NCBI RefSeq assembly: GCF_002575655.3
Contig: NC_053037.3
Span: 449,779,793 to 449,843,792 of the forward strand
Direction: 5' to 3'
DNA: 64,000 nt
Origin: Aegilops tauschii subsp. strangulata
Taxonomy: Eukaryota; Streptophyta; Magnoliopsida; Poales; Poaceae
Position 1 is the first letter of the stretch. Each line of letters opens with the position of its first letter. The notes under the pieces are model-generated. The model was not told where the DNA came from. It did not search any database and worked only from the letters and a program-made list of their open reading frames with translations. The position numbers and the translations under genes are program-made. Of the stretch, positions 54,535 through 64,000 are shown one piece after another.

Positions 54535-54885
54535 GATGATTTGGAATGATGAGGGGTGATTAGATATTAGAGGATGAATTGAGCAGTGATGAGGGGTGGT
54601 GATTAAAGATTAGAGGTTAAAATAATTCAGAAATTTGAAAATAAAAAAAAAATTCAAAACAAAAAAATCATAAAATTTCTTTTAGTCCCACACCAACCGG
54701 GACTAAAAGTGGAGCTCCACGTGGCTGCGGCCTTTAGTCCCGGTTTGTGTAAGAACCGGGACTAAAGGGGAGAGGCATTAGTAACGACCCTTTAGTCCCG
54801 GTTCAAAAACCGGGACTAAAGGGCCTTACCAACCGGGACTAAAGCCCCTTTTTCTACTAGTGGTCTAAACCATCGTCATCTAATC

Positions 54886-55150
54886 ATCTCCCAATGTTTG
54901 AAAGGAATTGATGATGATGATTAGTGCAATCACTGAACTAAATACCATACTTACATATGATACCTGAGGGGGGCCTTAGAAGGTGCGGCCCTAGGTTGTG
55001 TACCTGAAGGGCCCTATAGATAACAAGACTACACATGGGCCGCATGGAATCATGATCAAGATTGAAATTGGCTAAGGAAGGCAAACAACTAGGAGTTACA
55101 AACTTGCAGGCCAATGCACGGTCGAAGAACTATACATGCATGATTGGGGT
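54886..55150. repeat. Local duplication, copy B
   Basis: Second copy of the unit at 52500-52805 in the same orientation. A shorter related piece (GATACATGCATG, TTCTTTTCCCGAGG) occurs at about 53410-53465, suggesting a small tandem series before the insertions. Confidence 0.8.
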
Positions 55151-56564
55151 TCTTATCCCGAGGTAGGGTTAGAGTTGTCTAAATCATCGTCATTCTGATG
55201 AATCACTGCAATAATCGCCACATATATCACCTTTTGCACACACCCCTATGTTTATAAATCGAAAAACATGGATAAAAACAATCATCAACATCTAGCATTG
55301 ATCATGAGGATATCAACCGACAACATTGAAAGTTTGACTGCTACTTGTCCTTTGAGTCCACCTATGATCGTGTCAAGTTCCTATCAAAAGGGTAGTGCGC
55401 TTAATGACAATGTAGATCCTCATATTTCCATTAGTTGATGGCTGGTAGGATGGACTTGGGGAACGTCGCCCTACTCAATAGTCTAGCAATGGCTCTAGCA
55501 ATTTCGCAAACAAGAGCATCACCATCGACATTGGGCGCGACTTACCCGACCTCCAGAACACGGGCTATGTTGGCCCAGAATCCAAAGGCTATGACAGTGG
55601 ATTCAAATATGTAGGGATACATATGGTCTTTCAACCGGTCACCACTGACATCGAAGAAGCAACTCATGAATCCTTTGTGCAGAAATTAAGAGCTCCCGAC
55701 TCTAATTTCTAAACCTATTACGAAGATTTGGGCATTGAATCATTCATGGGTAAATTTAGGTGCTACGCTAGTGAGCCTAAATGTTGGCATGCCTCATTAG
55801 AGCCATCTATACAATATTAGTTTATCACAGATATATTATACCCTCCACCAAGCGGACCATGCCCTAGGAGATCTTTAGCATCGAATATAGCGCTTTTCAA
55901 TGAACCGACCAACTGTTCAATGGGGCATATGTATCGGAAGACCGAAATCAGACCATAACTGACATGAACCCTGATCTGAGTGCTCGAAGTTAGAGGCAAG
56001 ACAAAAGATCGTTGAGGTTAGAGGTTAGGTAAATAGTCAATCTCATCTAATGACTCACATAAGCCGGGACTAGTTGAAGTTGATGGAGATCAATCTTTGA
56101 TTGGTGCAAGAACAGGAAGAAGCCGCTCACTAGCTAGAGGTCGATGCTTGGACAAGCAAAGGTAATGCCCATATGAAACCCTTCATGTCAATCAAGATCG
56201 GGACAATCCTCATCAATTGTGCCAACGCACGACCCACACGCAAGGGCTTGTGGGGGTGACCTCTGTAACATCGTCCAAGAGTGACACTAAAGTTAAGATT
56301 TGCCAAAACAACGGCGAGCTCCGTGAATTTGCACGTGAGACCATATCCGATACGACAACTTGGATCACAATTGTGAGTCCTCTCAACACACCGAAACCAA
56401 GTCCAATGGTGGGATATGTTTAAGACTAGGTCGGAAAGCTACTGCGATACTAGCAACGACCCCACTGACTAACTATAGATCTATGCGACAACCATTGAGA
56501 TTGCAAGATTGGTCGCATACCACAACACTAGCAACCCCGTAGACTAATTTTTTTCAATGTCCTT
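55151..56564 (+). other. Probable 5' internal region of a decayed Ty3/gypsy element
   Basis: This DNA is continuous with the gag remnant that follows. One stretch (about 55549-55710) reads open as GYVGPESKGYDSGFKYVG and HMVFQPVTTDIEEATHE, then stops. No other motif is recognised and no LTR was located. Confidence 0.35.
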
Positions 56565-57440
56565 AAGTGCTGGACCAATGTTCCTGATCAACTTGAAACT
56601 TGGGCCAGTCAACTCATGGGATCAGCTATGCAACCTATTTCTCGAAAAATTTCAGGAAGTGCTCCTCCAACTAGGTAAGAAGAAATGTATCTTGGCTGCT
56701 CCAAGGAGAAGAGGAATCATTGCTTGATTTTATTTGTTGTTTCATTACCGTCTAAAGCACCACCCAGTCGATAGTTGATGATGATGTTATCTAGGCGTTC
56801 ATCCAGGGGTATCACATTGGAGATGCACCATGGAGCTTGCTGTTAACGAACCACACATAGCCCGATAACTCATGAGCATCGCCAACAAGGTGGCTAACAT
56901 TGAGGAAGCCTACTAGTATGTCCATAGAAGCGAAAGAAACAGATCGCCACCATTGCCCGTTGTGGATAACAACTCACATTGATCAAGCACAAATAAACCT
57001 TCCAAGACAAGCCATGTAAGAAGGTCTAACCCAACAAGGTCATGGTAATGTTTCCGAGCAGGCATCATGGGCCACTCGTTGGCAAGGGAAGACGCCCGAA
57101 TATGCCCAAGTAGCCCTAGCCACATGATACCAGTTTATGCAAAATCCTGGCATGGCACTCACAACACACCTAAGGACAACCTCTACAAATGTTCTTATGT
57201 CTTAGGAACACACAAGAGACGGGGTCGAAAAGCTTCACGAAAAGTAAGAAGCATGATTATAGGCCTAATGACTCTATGTCAATGTAGAACTAGTATGAAT
57301 CTGAAAGGAGGATCGGACATATGCTCAAGGGCTCGCCTTTTATGAGTCAAGGCGATAGTACAAGGTTGTGGCTCGTGAAGTACTAGCCATGATTCCCAAA
57401 ATCAGCAAGGAGACAAATGAGCTGACATCCATGTGACGTT
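56565..57440 (+). pseudogene. Decayed Ty3/gypsy gag
   Basis: Scattered across frames are the expected gag blocks in order: NSWDQLCNLFLEKFQEVL (about 56613-56670), EEESLLDFICCFITV (about 56709), AFIQGYHIGDAPWSLLL, then LMSIANKVANIEEAY (about 56870), and REVLAMIPKISKETNEL near 57377. Several stops and frameshifts break it. The blocks correspond to the capsid region and the segment before protease. Confidence 0.75.
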
Positions 57441-57445
57441 TGATA

Positions 57446-57582
57446 CATTAGGAAATATGCAACTTGTATTTTGGGGGGTTAAGAGCAAGTATATATACAA
57501 TGTACGTGTGGCAAATATGCAAAAAGCCCCTTATACTACAGGGAAACTATACATGCTGCATAGAAATAATATAACTCTGACA
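57446..57582 (-). repeat. LTR of the copia element (left, 3' LTR)
   Basis: 137 bp; ends ATAACTCTGACA next to the polypurine tract. A further copy of the LTR end plus tract follows at about 57673-57822. Confidence 0.75.
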
Positions 57583-57822
57583 CCCCCCCCCTCAAACTTA
57601 GGGTGGATCCATAACACTAAGTTTGGAGAGATAAAATCCATGATGTGCTCTAGTATGGGCCTTCGTAAAGAAATCCCCTTATACTATATGGAAATATGCA
57701 GGCTACATGGAAACATAATAGAACTCTGACAGCCCCCCCCCCCAACTCAGGGAGGATCCATAACACTAAGCTTGGAGTTGTAAAATCCATGATGTTCTCT
57801 AGTATGGACCTTCGTAAAGAAA
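57530..57822. repeat. ~145-bp tandem duplication of LTR end plus polypurine region
   Basis: Both copies contain CCCCTTATACTA, AACTCTGACA(G)CCCCCCCC, GGATCCATAACACTAAG and GGACCTTCGTAAAGAAATCC-like sequence. The duplication includes an LTR end, so it may mark a template switch or unequal exchange. Confidence 0.75.
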
Positions 57823-58227
57823 TCCACCATCTGCAACTTGGAAGGCACATACAGAAGAGCAACAACCTAATCATGCACACCCGAGGACACAAAATAAGCA
57901 TAATACTGATAGCACATGTACTGTATGACAAGAGGGGATTAGGCCTAGTGACGGAAACACCAAACTCCTGAAGTAACCACCATAACCAAGTCACCTCCAT
58001 GTTGAAAGATCCATAGCTCGCAAATCAACCTTTGGACTCAAACAGGAAACTAAGTATATTTCTTCATCTTCCAGGCAATGAGAGAACAAACAAGAAAAAA
58101 CATAGTAAACAGACAGTGAATGATGCTTCGAGGGATCACTAACCCACATAACATCCTAATAGGCCTAAAGATGTAACAAACTAAAGCGTGGAAAGAGAAG
58201 ATGGTGAGAGAGCGTGCCGCGAAGATA

Positions 58228-59121
58228 TCATAGAACGCAAAGGAGGTCACTGTAGTGAACTGAAGTGGGAGCAAAGAAAAACAAATCAAAATATGGACAT
58301 GATAGGAGATATCCGGACGAGTTACAACTAGATAGACAAGACTCCAAACAAGATGATGTAACACGTTGTATACAAGAGATCACCATCAGAAGCACGAAGG
58401 TGAACATTGAGCTCCACGGGAGTCTTAGTAGTGCACTCATCAATAAGAGCAGCACGAGAAAGAAGATCATGAATATACTCCTCTTGGGAAATAAGAATCC
58501 ATTAGAGGTAGAAGAAACCTCAATCCCAGGAAAATAACAAAGATGAACAAGATCAGACATATGAGAAACTGCTCACTAAGATGTCCCTTCATGAAGCCAA
58601 TGTACTCAAATTCGTCGCTAGTGATGATCATGTAATCGACATATAGAAGAAGAATCCAATCAGGAGTGGAGAGGTAGACAAAATGCGCAGGATCATGAGC
58701 ACTCGCCCAAAAACTAGCCGCAATCACCATAGAGGCAAACCGCTCAAGCCAGGCACGAGGGGCTTGCCTAAGGCAGACAACAGACCATGTCATCAGGAAC
58801 AAAATACTTTGGTGGTGGTTGTGTGTAAACCTCCTTACGCAACTCGCCATTAAGAAAGCATTCTTGACATCAAGCTGAGAAGTGTGCGAACAATGGTTAT
58901 GTGGGCCACATGAGAAAATGTCTCATCATAATCATGACCATGATCCTATTGAAATCCATGAGACACAAGACGAGCTTTATAGTGCTCAAGAGAACCATCG
59001 AGTGTCTCTTAACCTTGTAGACCCACTTGCAAGTGATCAGACAAACACAAGAAGGGAAACAAGATCCCATGTGTTGATGCGCTAAAGAGCAGCAATCTTC
59101 TCTAACATCACATGTTGCCAT
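58228..59121 (-). pseudogene. Copia reverse transcriptase remnant
   Basis: On the minus strand LRQAPRAWLERFASMV, then DPAHFVYLSTPDWILLLYVDYMIITS are clear copia RT signatures (normal YVDDM; here the second Asp reads Tyr, about 58638). SYFPRGVYSRSS and later blocks follow in other frames. Multiple stops and frameshifts; non-functional. Confidence 0.8.
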
Positions 59122-59719
59122 TCAGGATGAGCAACAACATCACGATAAGAAGGCGTCTCAAGAACGACATCGCCAGAAAAACCATAGAGGTCAATAGCAG
59201 GCTGAGGACAAGCACGAAAACCATAAGTAGGTTGAGACGAGGAAGATGACACATAAGAAGTAGATGGCTCATTAGTAGACTCATCCACAACACGTGGAGC
59301 ATGAGTATAATAGAGGGGAGAATACGAGGAGGAATCACCAGAATAGACTCAAGTGATGGATATGTGGAAGCCACTGGCAATGAAGGTGTAGAGTCATGTG
59401 ACAAATGAGGTGAGGAAACCACAGGAGCTGGCGGCATCGAATCAGATGAGCAAGAGCAGTGGGATGGGTGGACAAGGACTCAACATGAGTGATAGGTGTG
59501 TCAGAAAATGTGAGGAAAGAGGTATCCTCCATTAAAAAGGCCAAGGAGGATGGACACGGATAGAAAGGACAAGATTCATCAGAAGTCACGTTCCAAGAAA
59601 TATATATCCGACGATTGATAGGATCCCAATAGTGGTAACCCTAAGTAGACACACTTAACCGATTGAACAATTAGTTTGGTGTGCTCGCGAGGGGGAGGGG
59701 GCAAGAAGAACGTAGAGAA

Positions 59720-60260
59720 CACAATCAAACGTGCCAAGGGTGGAATAAATATGTGAACGACCAAGAAGGCTGAAGGTTAATGGGATAGGTGGAGGTAGAA
59801 ACAACTTCATCCCAAAAATGAGGGGGAAGCGAAGTAGCAATCATAAGCTCATGGGCCGTACCAAGAATGTGACGATGCTTGCGTGAGCACCAAGACAAGA
59901 GAAGGAAGAGTACCCTGCCCAACATGGAATCCGCGCAACAACTTGGAGATATACTCTCCAGCAGAATCAACACGAAAAACATAGATAGGCATAGACAACC
60001 GAGTTTGAACCATGCAGGAAAACACTTTTATATTGAGAGTACCTCACTACAGGAAGACATAAAGTATAGCCGAGTGTAGTGAGAGAAATCATCCATAAAG
60101 ATAATATAGTATCAATGACCCCCTTTCGTAGTGAAGGGAGCCACCCATACATCTGATGAACTAAATCAGAAGGACATTGAGATAAGGTAACTGAATATGT
60201 TTACCAAGCCGACAATCCTAGCACTGTAAAGAGACATCTCCTGAGACAGACCCTAGATGA
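59720..60260 (-). pseudogene. Copia integrase remnant
   Basis: Minus-strand pieces include GSVSGDVSLQC and CRLG (zinc-binding region, about 60200-60250), FIRCMGGSL (normal core start), and CSRKHRHILGTAHELMIATSLPPHFWDEVVSTSTYPINLQPS (about 59780-59900) split over frames. Typical copia order between protease and RT. Confidence 0.7.
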
Positions 60261-60609
60261 TCTTGACGATCTAAAGGCGACAGGCGGAGCCACAAAGATG
60301 ACCCAGACAATTATGCCACTGCTTGGAAGGGCCAGTGGCCGAGGCGACGGAAGCAGAGCGACTGACACCGATGGTGGTTGTTGTGGAAGGATATGAAGCC
60401 AGTCTAGCTTCCAAAGTCCTTGGGAGTCACAGCGACGAGGGCCAGCCCCAACCAGGGCGTGATTTCTATGATGTTGGCTAGAAGAAGAGTCAACATAAAA
60501 AATGGCGCAACAACCAAAGTCACCAAGCCGACCAGCCGAAAATAGGTCCATTGTAAGTCGAGCAATATGAGACATTAGGAACAGAAAATGAAGAAGTGCT
60601 AAGAATGCC

Positions 60610-61010
60610 TCAACTAGCAACAAGAAGGGAAGTACCATCAGTTGTAAGAACATGAACAAGAAAATGAAGAGAGCTAAGGGAGGACAAGGTGGAAGAATCA
60701 AGGGACATATGAAAAGATGCTCCAGAATCTAAAATCCACGGGGATATACCTGACTGCACCGAGGGTGGTCTCTCAGTGCCAAAAGCATCAGTCATAGAAC
60801 CTACAGAACCAAGCGAAGAATAATCTAAAGCTGCAAGCAAATGCTTAAGTCTTGTAATATCCTGCTCAGTTAAGGAGAAAGCTGAGGATGTTAGAGTAGG
60901 AGCACGAGTCCGAGAAGATGAGCCACACATGTGCCTCTTCTTGAAGCAATCAGACTCGAGGTGATCATCCCTGTTGCATTAGCCACAATGAGTATGAGCA
61001 CGACCCCCAC
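60610..61010 (-). pseudogene. Copia zinc knuckle and protease remnant
   Basis: Minus strand: a damaged knuckle (HCG-CNRDDHLESDCFK, about 60945-60995) followed by WILDSGASFHM (about 60705-60740), the aspartic protease active site of Ty1/copia elements, preceded by a Ser/Thr-rich linker. Confidence 0.8.
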
Positions 61011-61015
61011 CACTA

Positions 61016-61860
61016 TTAGTGGGTAGAAGAGGCGGAGCATCTAAGCGGGAGGGAGCCGGTGCAGCAGGTAACGTAGTAGGAGTTTGATTGGCGAGCACAG
61101 AGGGAACCTAAGCAGACAAACACCAAATAGGCTAGTGTACTCAGCGCAAATCTTATTATGTGCCTCCATAATAGAAACACATGGCACATGGGCAAACTGT
61201 TGAGCACAACGTGACTCAAACTCCTTATGGAGCAGCGATAAGAACTCATAGACGTGTTGAAACTCCAAGTCGGACATCACATCCTGACAACAGTGCATGA
61301 ACACAACCAACGGTGCGGAGGCAGTCGAGTTGACGCAAGATAGCAGTGCTTTGTTCATAGAAATCATCAACAGTAGAATCACCATGCTGAGGGGCATGCT
61401 CCTGACGGACCACAAGCAAGTAGAGGGCATCACCAGAGGGATGATAGCGCTGTCCGGGAAGGGTCCACATGTCGAATGCAGTAGAGAGGCTCACAAACTC
61501 AGAAGAAATTTGAGGCAGAACACTGGCACACAGAATAGCCGCAACATGAGCATCATCATGAAACCATTGAGTATAGACAAACAACTCATCACGATAAGTG
61601 GCAAGAGCCGTCTAGTAGTCCGAGCCCTGCTAGTCATAAGCAACATCTGCAACATCTGCAGCAGCCTTGGTGGCACCCTGATCAGCCTAGGAAGCATCTG
61701 AGGCAAGAACTGGTGGCGTCGGTGGGCTAGGAACCACAGGAGGAACCGGACACAATGGACAGGAGACCTCACCGGAGAGAATGCCCGGAGATGAATACCA
61801 GGCATATGAATGCGCATAATGGCGGCAAACTCGGTGTAGTTAACCTCATCAAACACGACG
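61016..61860 (-). pseudogene. Copia gag remnant
   Basis: Minus strand begins near 61856 with VNYTEFAAIMRIHM, then WFHDDAHVAAILCASVLPQI, DMWTLPGQRYHPSGDALY, DSTVDDFYEQSTAILRQLD and FEFQHVYEFLSLLHKEFESR across frames. This is the usual copia gag order; frames change several times. Confidence 0.8.
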
Positions 61861-62441
61861 GGCCAACGTGATTAGACACATAGCTCATTGTAGAGGGCAT
61901 TACCATTTTTTGCTGATCAATCAACAAGACGCAGCCGGATGAAATAGACTAGGACACGCGACAAACCAGATTGGACCAAATCACACAAAATCAAGGCGGT
62001 GTCCTGGAGGACGGCGATGAACTAGCAGGGACTAAGCGGGTAGGGCATACTGCAACCAGGAGGTGGTGATTTGAACCGAGAGGCGCACCAGCGAAAGCGG
62101 CGCATGACATGGACCCAGTTAGGGGCGGCGCACTAGCGGAAGCGAAAATTGGGTAGGCGAGTAGGGCGTGACCGAACCAGGAAGAGGTGGCTTCGACCAG
62201 GACGAGGACCAGTAGCGTGACACAGACCAAGGATGGTCGACGTTGCACCAGCGGGAATCGAGCGGTGACTAGAGTCCAGAGGTGGCAAGATGAGGAACGG
62301 GGGGGGGGCAACAATTGTGAGGCATGATGAAAACATGAAGAGGAAGAGATGATGGCTAGTCAGGAATAGGATGGCGGCAAAGCGAGTTGGATCACAACAC
62401 GAGTTACACGTGCAAAAAAAATAACCTAGCCTCTAATCGCA
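61861..62441 (-). other. Copia 5' leader
   Basis: Between gag start and right LTR on the minus strand. GC-rich short frames (62000-62330) are probably chance. A G-run occurs at about 62300-62310. Confidence 0.45.
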
Positions 62442-62589
62442 TGTTAGGAAATATGCAGCTGGTATTTTCGCGGGGGGGGGGGGGGTGGCAAGGGCCGGTA
62501 TATATATAAATGTACATGTGGAAAATATGCAGAAAACCCCTTATACTACAGGGAAACTATACATGCTACTTGTAACATAATGTAAAACA
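62442..62589 (-). repeat. LTR of the copia element (right, 5' LTR)
   Basis: 148 bp from TGTTAGGAAATATGC to GTAAAACA. Contains a G-run (about 62471-62485) absent from the other LTR. Confidence 0.75.
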
Positions 62590-63560
62590 CGATAAAAGCC
62601 ACTCTCCTGAGAATTTTATTCGACCCAGATGATTCCCAATCGTGATAGAACCCACAATCAACAACTACAAAGTTTCCAGTGAGCTAACAGATGGAGAACT
62701 TCATTGAACGACCTCTTTGTAAATGCTCCTACCCTCCATCAGGTAGTCCCCAGCTATTCATCCACCCCCATTGGCAACCTTCTCGTAATCTTAAGGACAA
62801 TAGGGAAATTTTAAACGGAGAAAATCCTATTCGATTGGACGACTTCAAGATATCTTACAATGACATTATAGGGTTCTCGATGCTCACTAAGTTCATCGAA
62901 GAAATGCAGTATGCCTATTGATGTGTCAAGATACCTGAACCAAAAGAGTCATCACGACATGAGGTTGCTTTGAGGTTGGCCTTTGCTAGTACAAAGAGAG
63001 ACTTAAATGACAGAGTAATAACAGAAACCAAAGGGTCAAGAGTCTCAAAACATCAAAGAACCACAAGCTCGATGGAAGAAGCCAAGTGAGCACCAGATCG
63101 ACGTCCAAACAAAAGAACCTTATTTACCAATGTTTTATTTAGAGAAAACATGAGTATTGGTGTGCAACGCAACCGTTCTTGCAAAACTACCTGTTCAGAT
63201 TCATCCAAGGACAAGCAGTCGGGGGCTACATTGGTACATCAAACCTTGTAGATTTTTGATAACAACATGTTGTCGAATATCTTTTCTTGGCTTCCTATTT
63301 CTTTAATAAATGAAATGGGTCTCAGATAATGACCGTCGGGACACAATGGAGTCCTTCATTACATCCTCAAGGTGTACAGGGGCTCAGGATACGCCTTCCC
63401 CCTCCCCTTTCCCCCACATGAGAACTCGAGGTGTATTACTTGGACTCCCCCACTTGTAACAAAGCCTTCTATTTAGACCAGAAAAAAACCAGTGAAATAG
63501 AGGGTCTACAACTAGCTCATAAAACTTGAAATAACCAGGTAGCAGACGATCGAATCTTTC
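62590..63560 (+). other. Continuation of the decayed gypsy region, not resolved
   Basis: Lies beyond the copia insertion. A 76-codon frame at 62691-62921 (MENFIERPLCKCSYPPSG...) is open but I recognise no motif. Nothing else is supported. Confidence 0.3.
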
Positions 63561-63591
63561 TAGTCAACATGAGCTTTTGTAATGTGACACA

Positions 63592-63602
63592 TCCCGCAAA
63601 AA
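63592..63602 (+). mobile_element. Ultra-short LINE-tail-like insertion, 11 bp, 26-bp direct repeats
   Basis: The 26-bp stretch beginning AACATGAGCTTTTGTAATGT is present at 63566-63591 and again at 63603-63628. Only TCCCGCAAAAA lies between, the same terminal sequence as LINE copies. Confidence 0.8.
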
Positions 63603-63628
63603 AACATGAGCTTTTGTAATGTGACACA

Positions 63629-64000
63629 ACAGTGTGTGGTCAGCACAACTAGAATATCGTCCCAACTTACCCCGGGATTAAGCTCAATTTTATAAATGGT
63701 ATGTACAAAGTTGTGTACACAAGTGAATGTCAAATATGACCCAAAGAGCACTCAAGAAGATTTCACTCGAATTTGAATTTCTCCTGCCAACAATGAGTCT
63801 CATTGGGTGCCGACACCACACGAATAGGGAACAAGTAACTTCGTTGTATTATCTCCTCACCGTCTTGACGTTCACCTTGCACTGATTGTTGTCATGTCGG
63901 ATGTAGGCGTATCCTCTCGGTCTTTGCTTTCTCCAACTCCACATTCACCCAAAGGAGCGGGATAAAAGAGATAGCCACCTTGTAAGGCCTAGAGTTGTAG
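63629..64000. other. Window end, nothing recognised
   Basis: No supported gene or element boundary. Confidence 0.3.

Larger units (their letters stand above)
53480..54862. mobile_element. Small non-autonomous CACTA element, TSD GTC
   Basis: Left end CACTAGTAGAAAACAGGGC, right end GCCCCTTTTTCTACTAGTG, flanked by GTC on both sides (53477-53479 and 54863-54865). Subterminal regions consist of many copies of TTTAGTCCCGGTT and its inverse. The 1,383-bp element has no transposase and contains a perfect hairpin, a duplication and a 5S-like block. Confidence 0.93.
57446..62589 (-). mobile_element. Decayed Ty1/copia retrotransposon, minus strand
   Basis: LTR-like repeats at 57446-57582 and 62442-62589 share TTAGGAAATATGCA and CCCCTTATACTACAGGGAAA. 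On the minus strand a degraded primer site (TGCGATTAGAGGCTAGG) abuts the right LTR, and a purine tract (TTTGAGGGGGGGG) abuts the left one. Flanks TGATA / CGATA give a 5-bp TSD with one mismatch. Protein remains follow copia order on the minus strand: gag, zinc knuckle, protease, integrase, then reverse transcriptase. It interrupts the gypsy remnant at 56565. Confidence 0.85.

Noticed and set aside
1..64000. CRISPR arrays, bacterial operons or phage features
   Set aside because: The tandem repeats are far too long and lack unique spacers; all coding content is plant or plant-transposon type.

Overview
This window looks like a stretch of a large, repeat-rich grass genome, most likely Triticeae (wheat, Aegilops, barley or rye group). 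The grounds are Stowaway MITEs with the CTCCCTCCGT terminus, several CACTA families typical of this tribe, Ty3/gypsy and Ty1/copia elements nested in each other, short LTR (TRIM) elements and LINE tails ending in CCCGCAAAA. No database search was run; family names rest on recognition of termini, target-site duplications (TSDs) and protein motifs.

Only one convincing intact host gene is present: an intronless VQ-motif protein (47555-48052, +, 165 aa, FRALVQELTG core), preceded by two upstream ORFs and a Stowaway MITE. Everything else that codes is transposon-borne or broken.

Layout. 1-4570: a 503-bp tandem repeat array with a 1,006-bp higher-order duplication. 4571-8590: DNA that probably belongs to a CACTA element whose right end is at 8590; it carries a minus-strand gene fragment with its own TATA box, a Stowaway MITE and a DEDDy 3'-5' exonuclease gene with one in-frame stop. 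8591-12991: 5' end of a minus-strand LTR retrotransposon (leader, primer site, complete LTR). 12992-18628: old decayed DNA with LINE-like pieces and an inverted-repeat element. 18629-44012: a four-level nest. A CACTA element (18629-44012) contains a second CACTA (18910-41617, TSD TTA). That one contains a full Ty3/gypsy chromovirus-like element (21023-34328, TSD GGCTT), a solo LTR (35963-40280, TSD GATAC) and a hAT-like MITE (19901-20384, 8-bp TSD). Both retroelements landed inside coding exons of the inner CACTA. 44013-50115: the gene-bearing island with MITEs. 50116-55150: low-copy DNA with a local duplication, a Stowaway, an 83-bp-LTR TRIM and a 1.4-kb CACTA carrying a perfect 41-bp hairpin and a 5S-rRNA-like segment. 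55151-64000: a decayed Ty3/gypsy gag region interrupted by a decayed minus-strand Ty1/copia element (57446-62589).

The most unusual observations are: (i) four insertions of LINE-like tails, three of them only 11-31 bp long, each flanked by long TSDs; (ii) a two-domain, possibly B3-like gene in the inner CACTA whose five-exon phase is preserved across a 4.3-kb solo LTR; (iii) an extra ORF upstream of gag in the chromovirus with a dsRNA-binding-domain-like pattern; (iv) a 5S rRNA-derived internal-promoter-like block and a perfect hairpin in one small CACTA.
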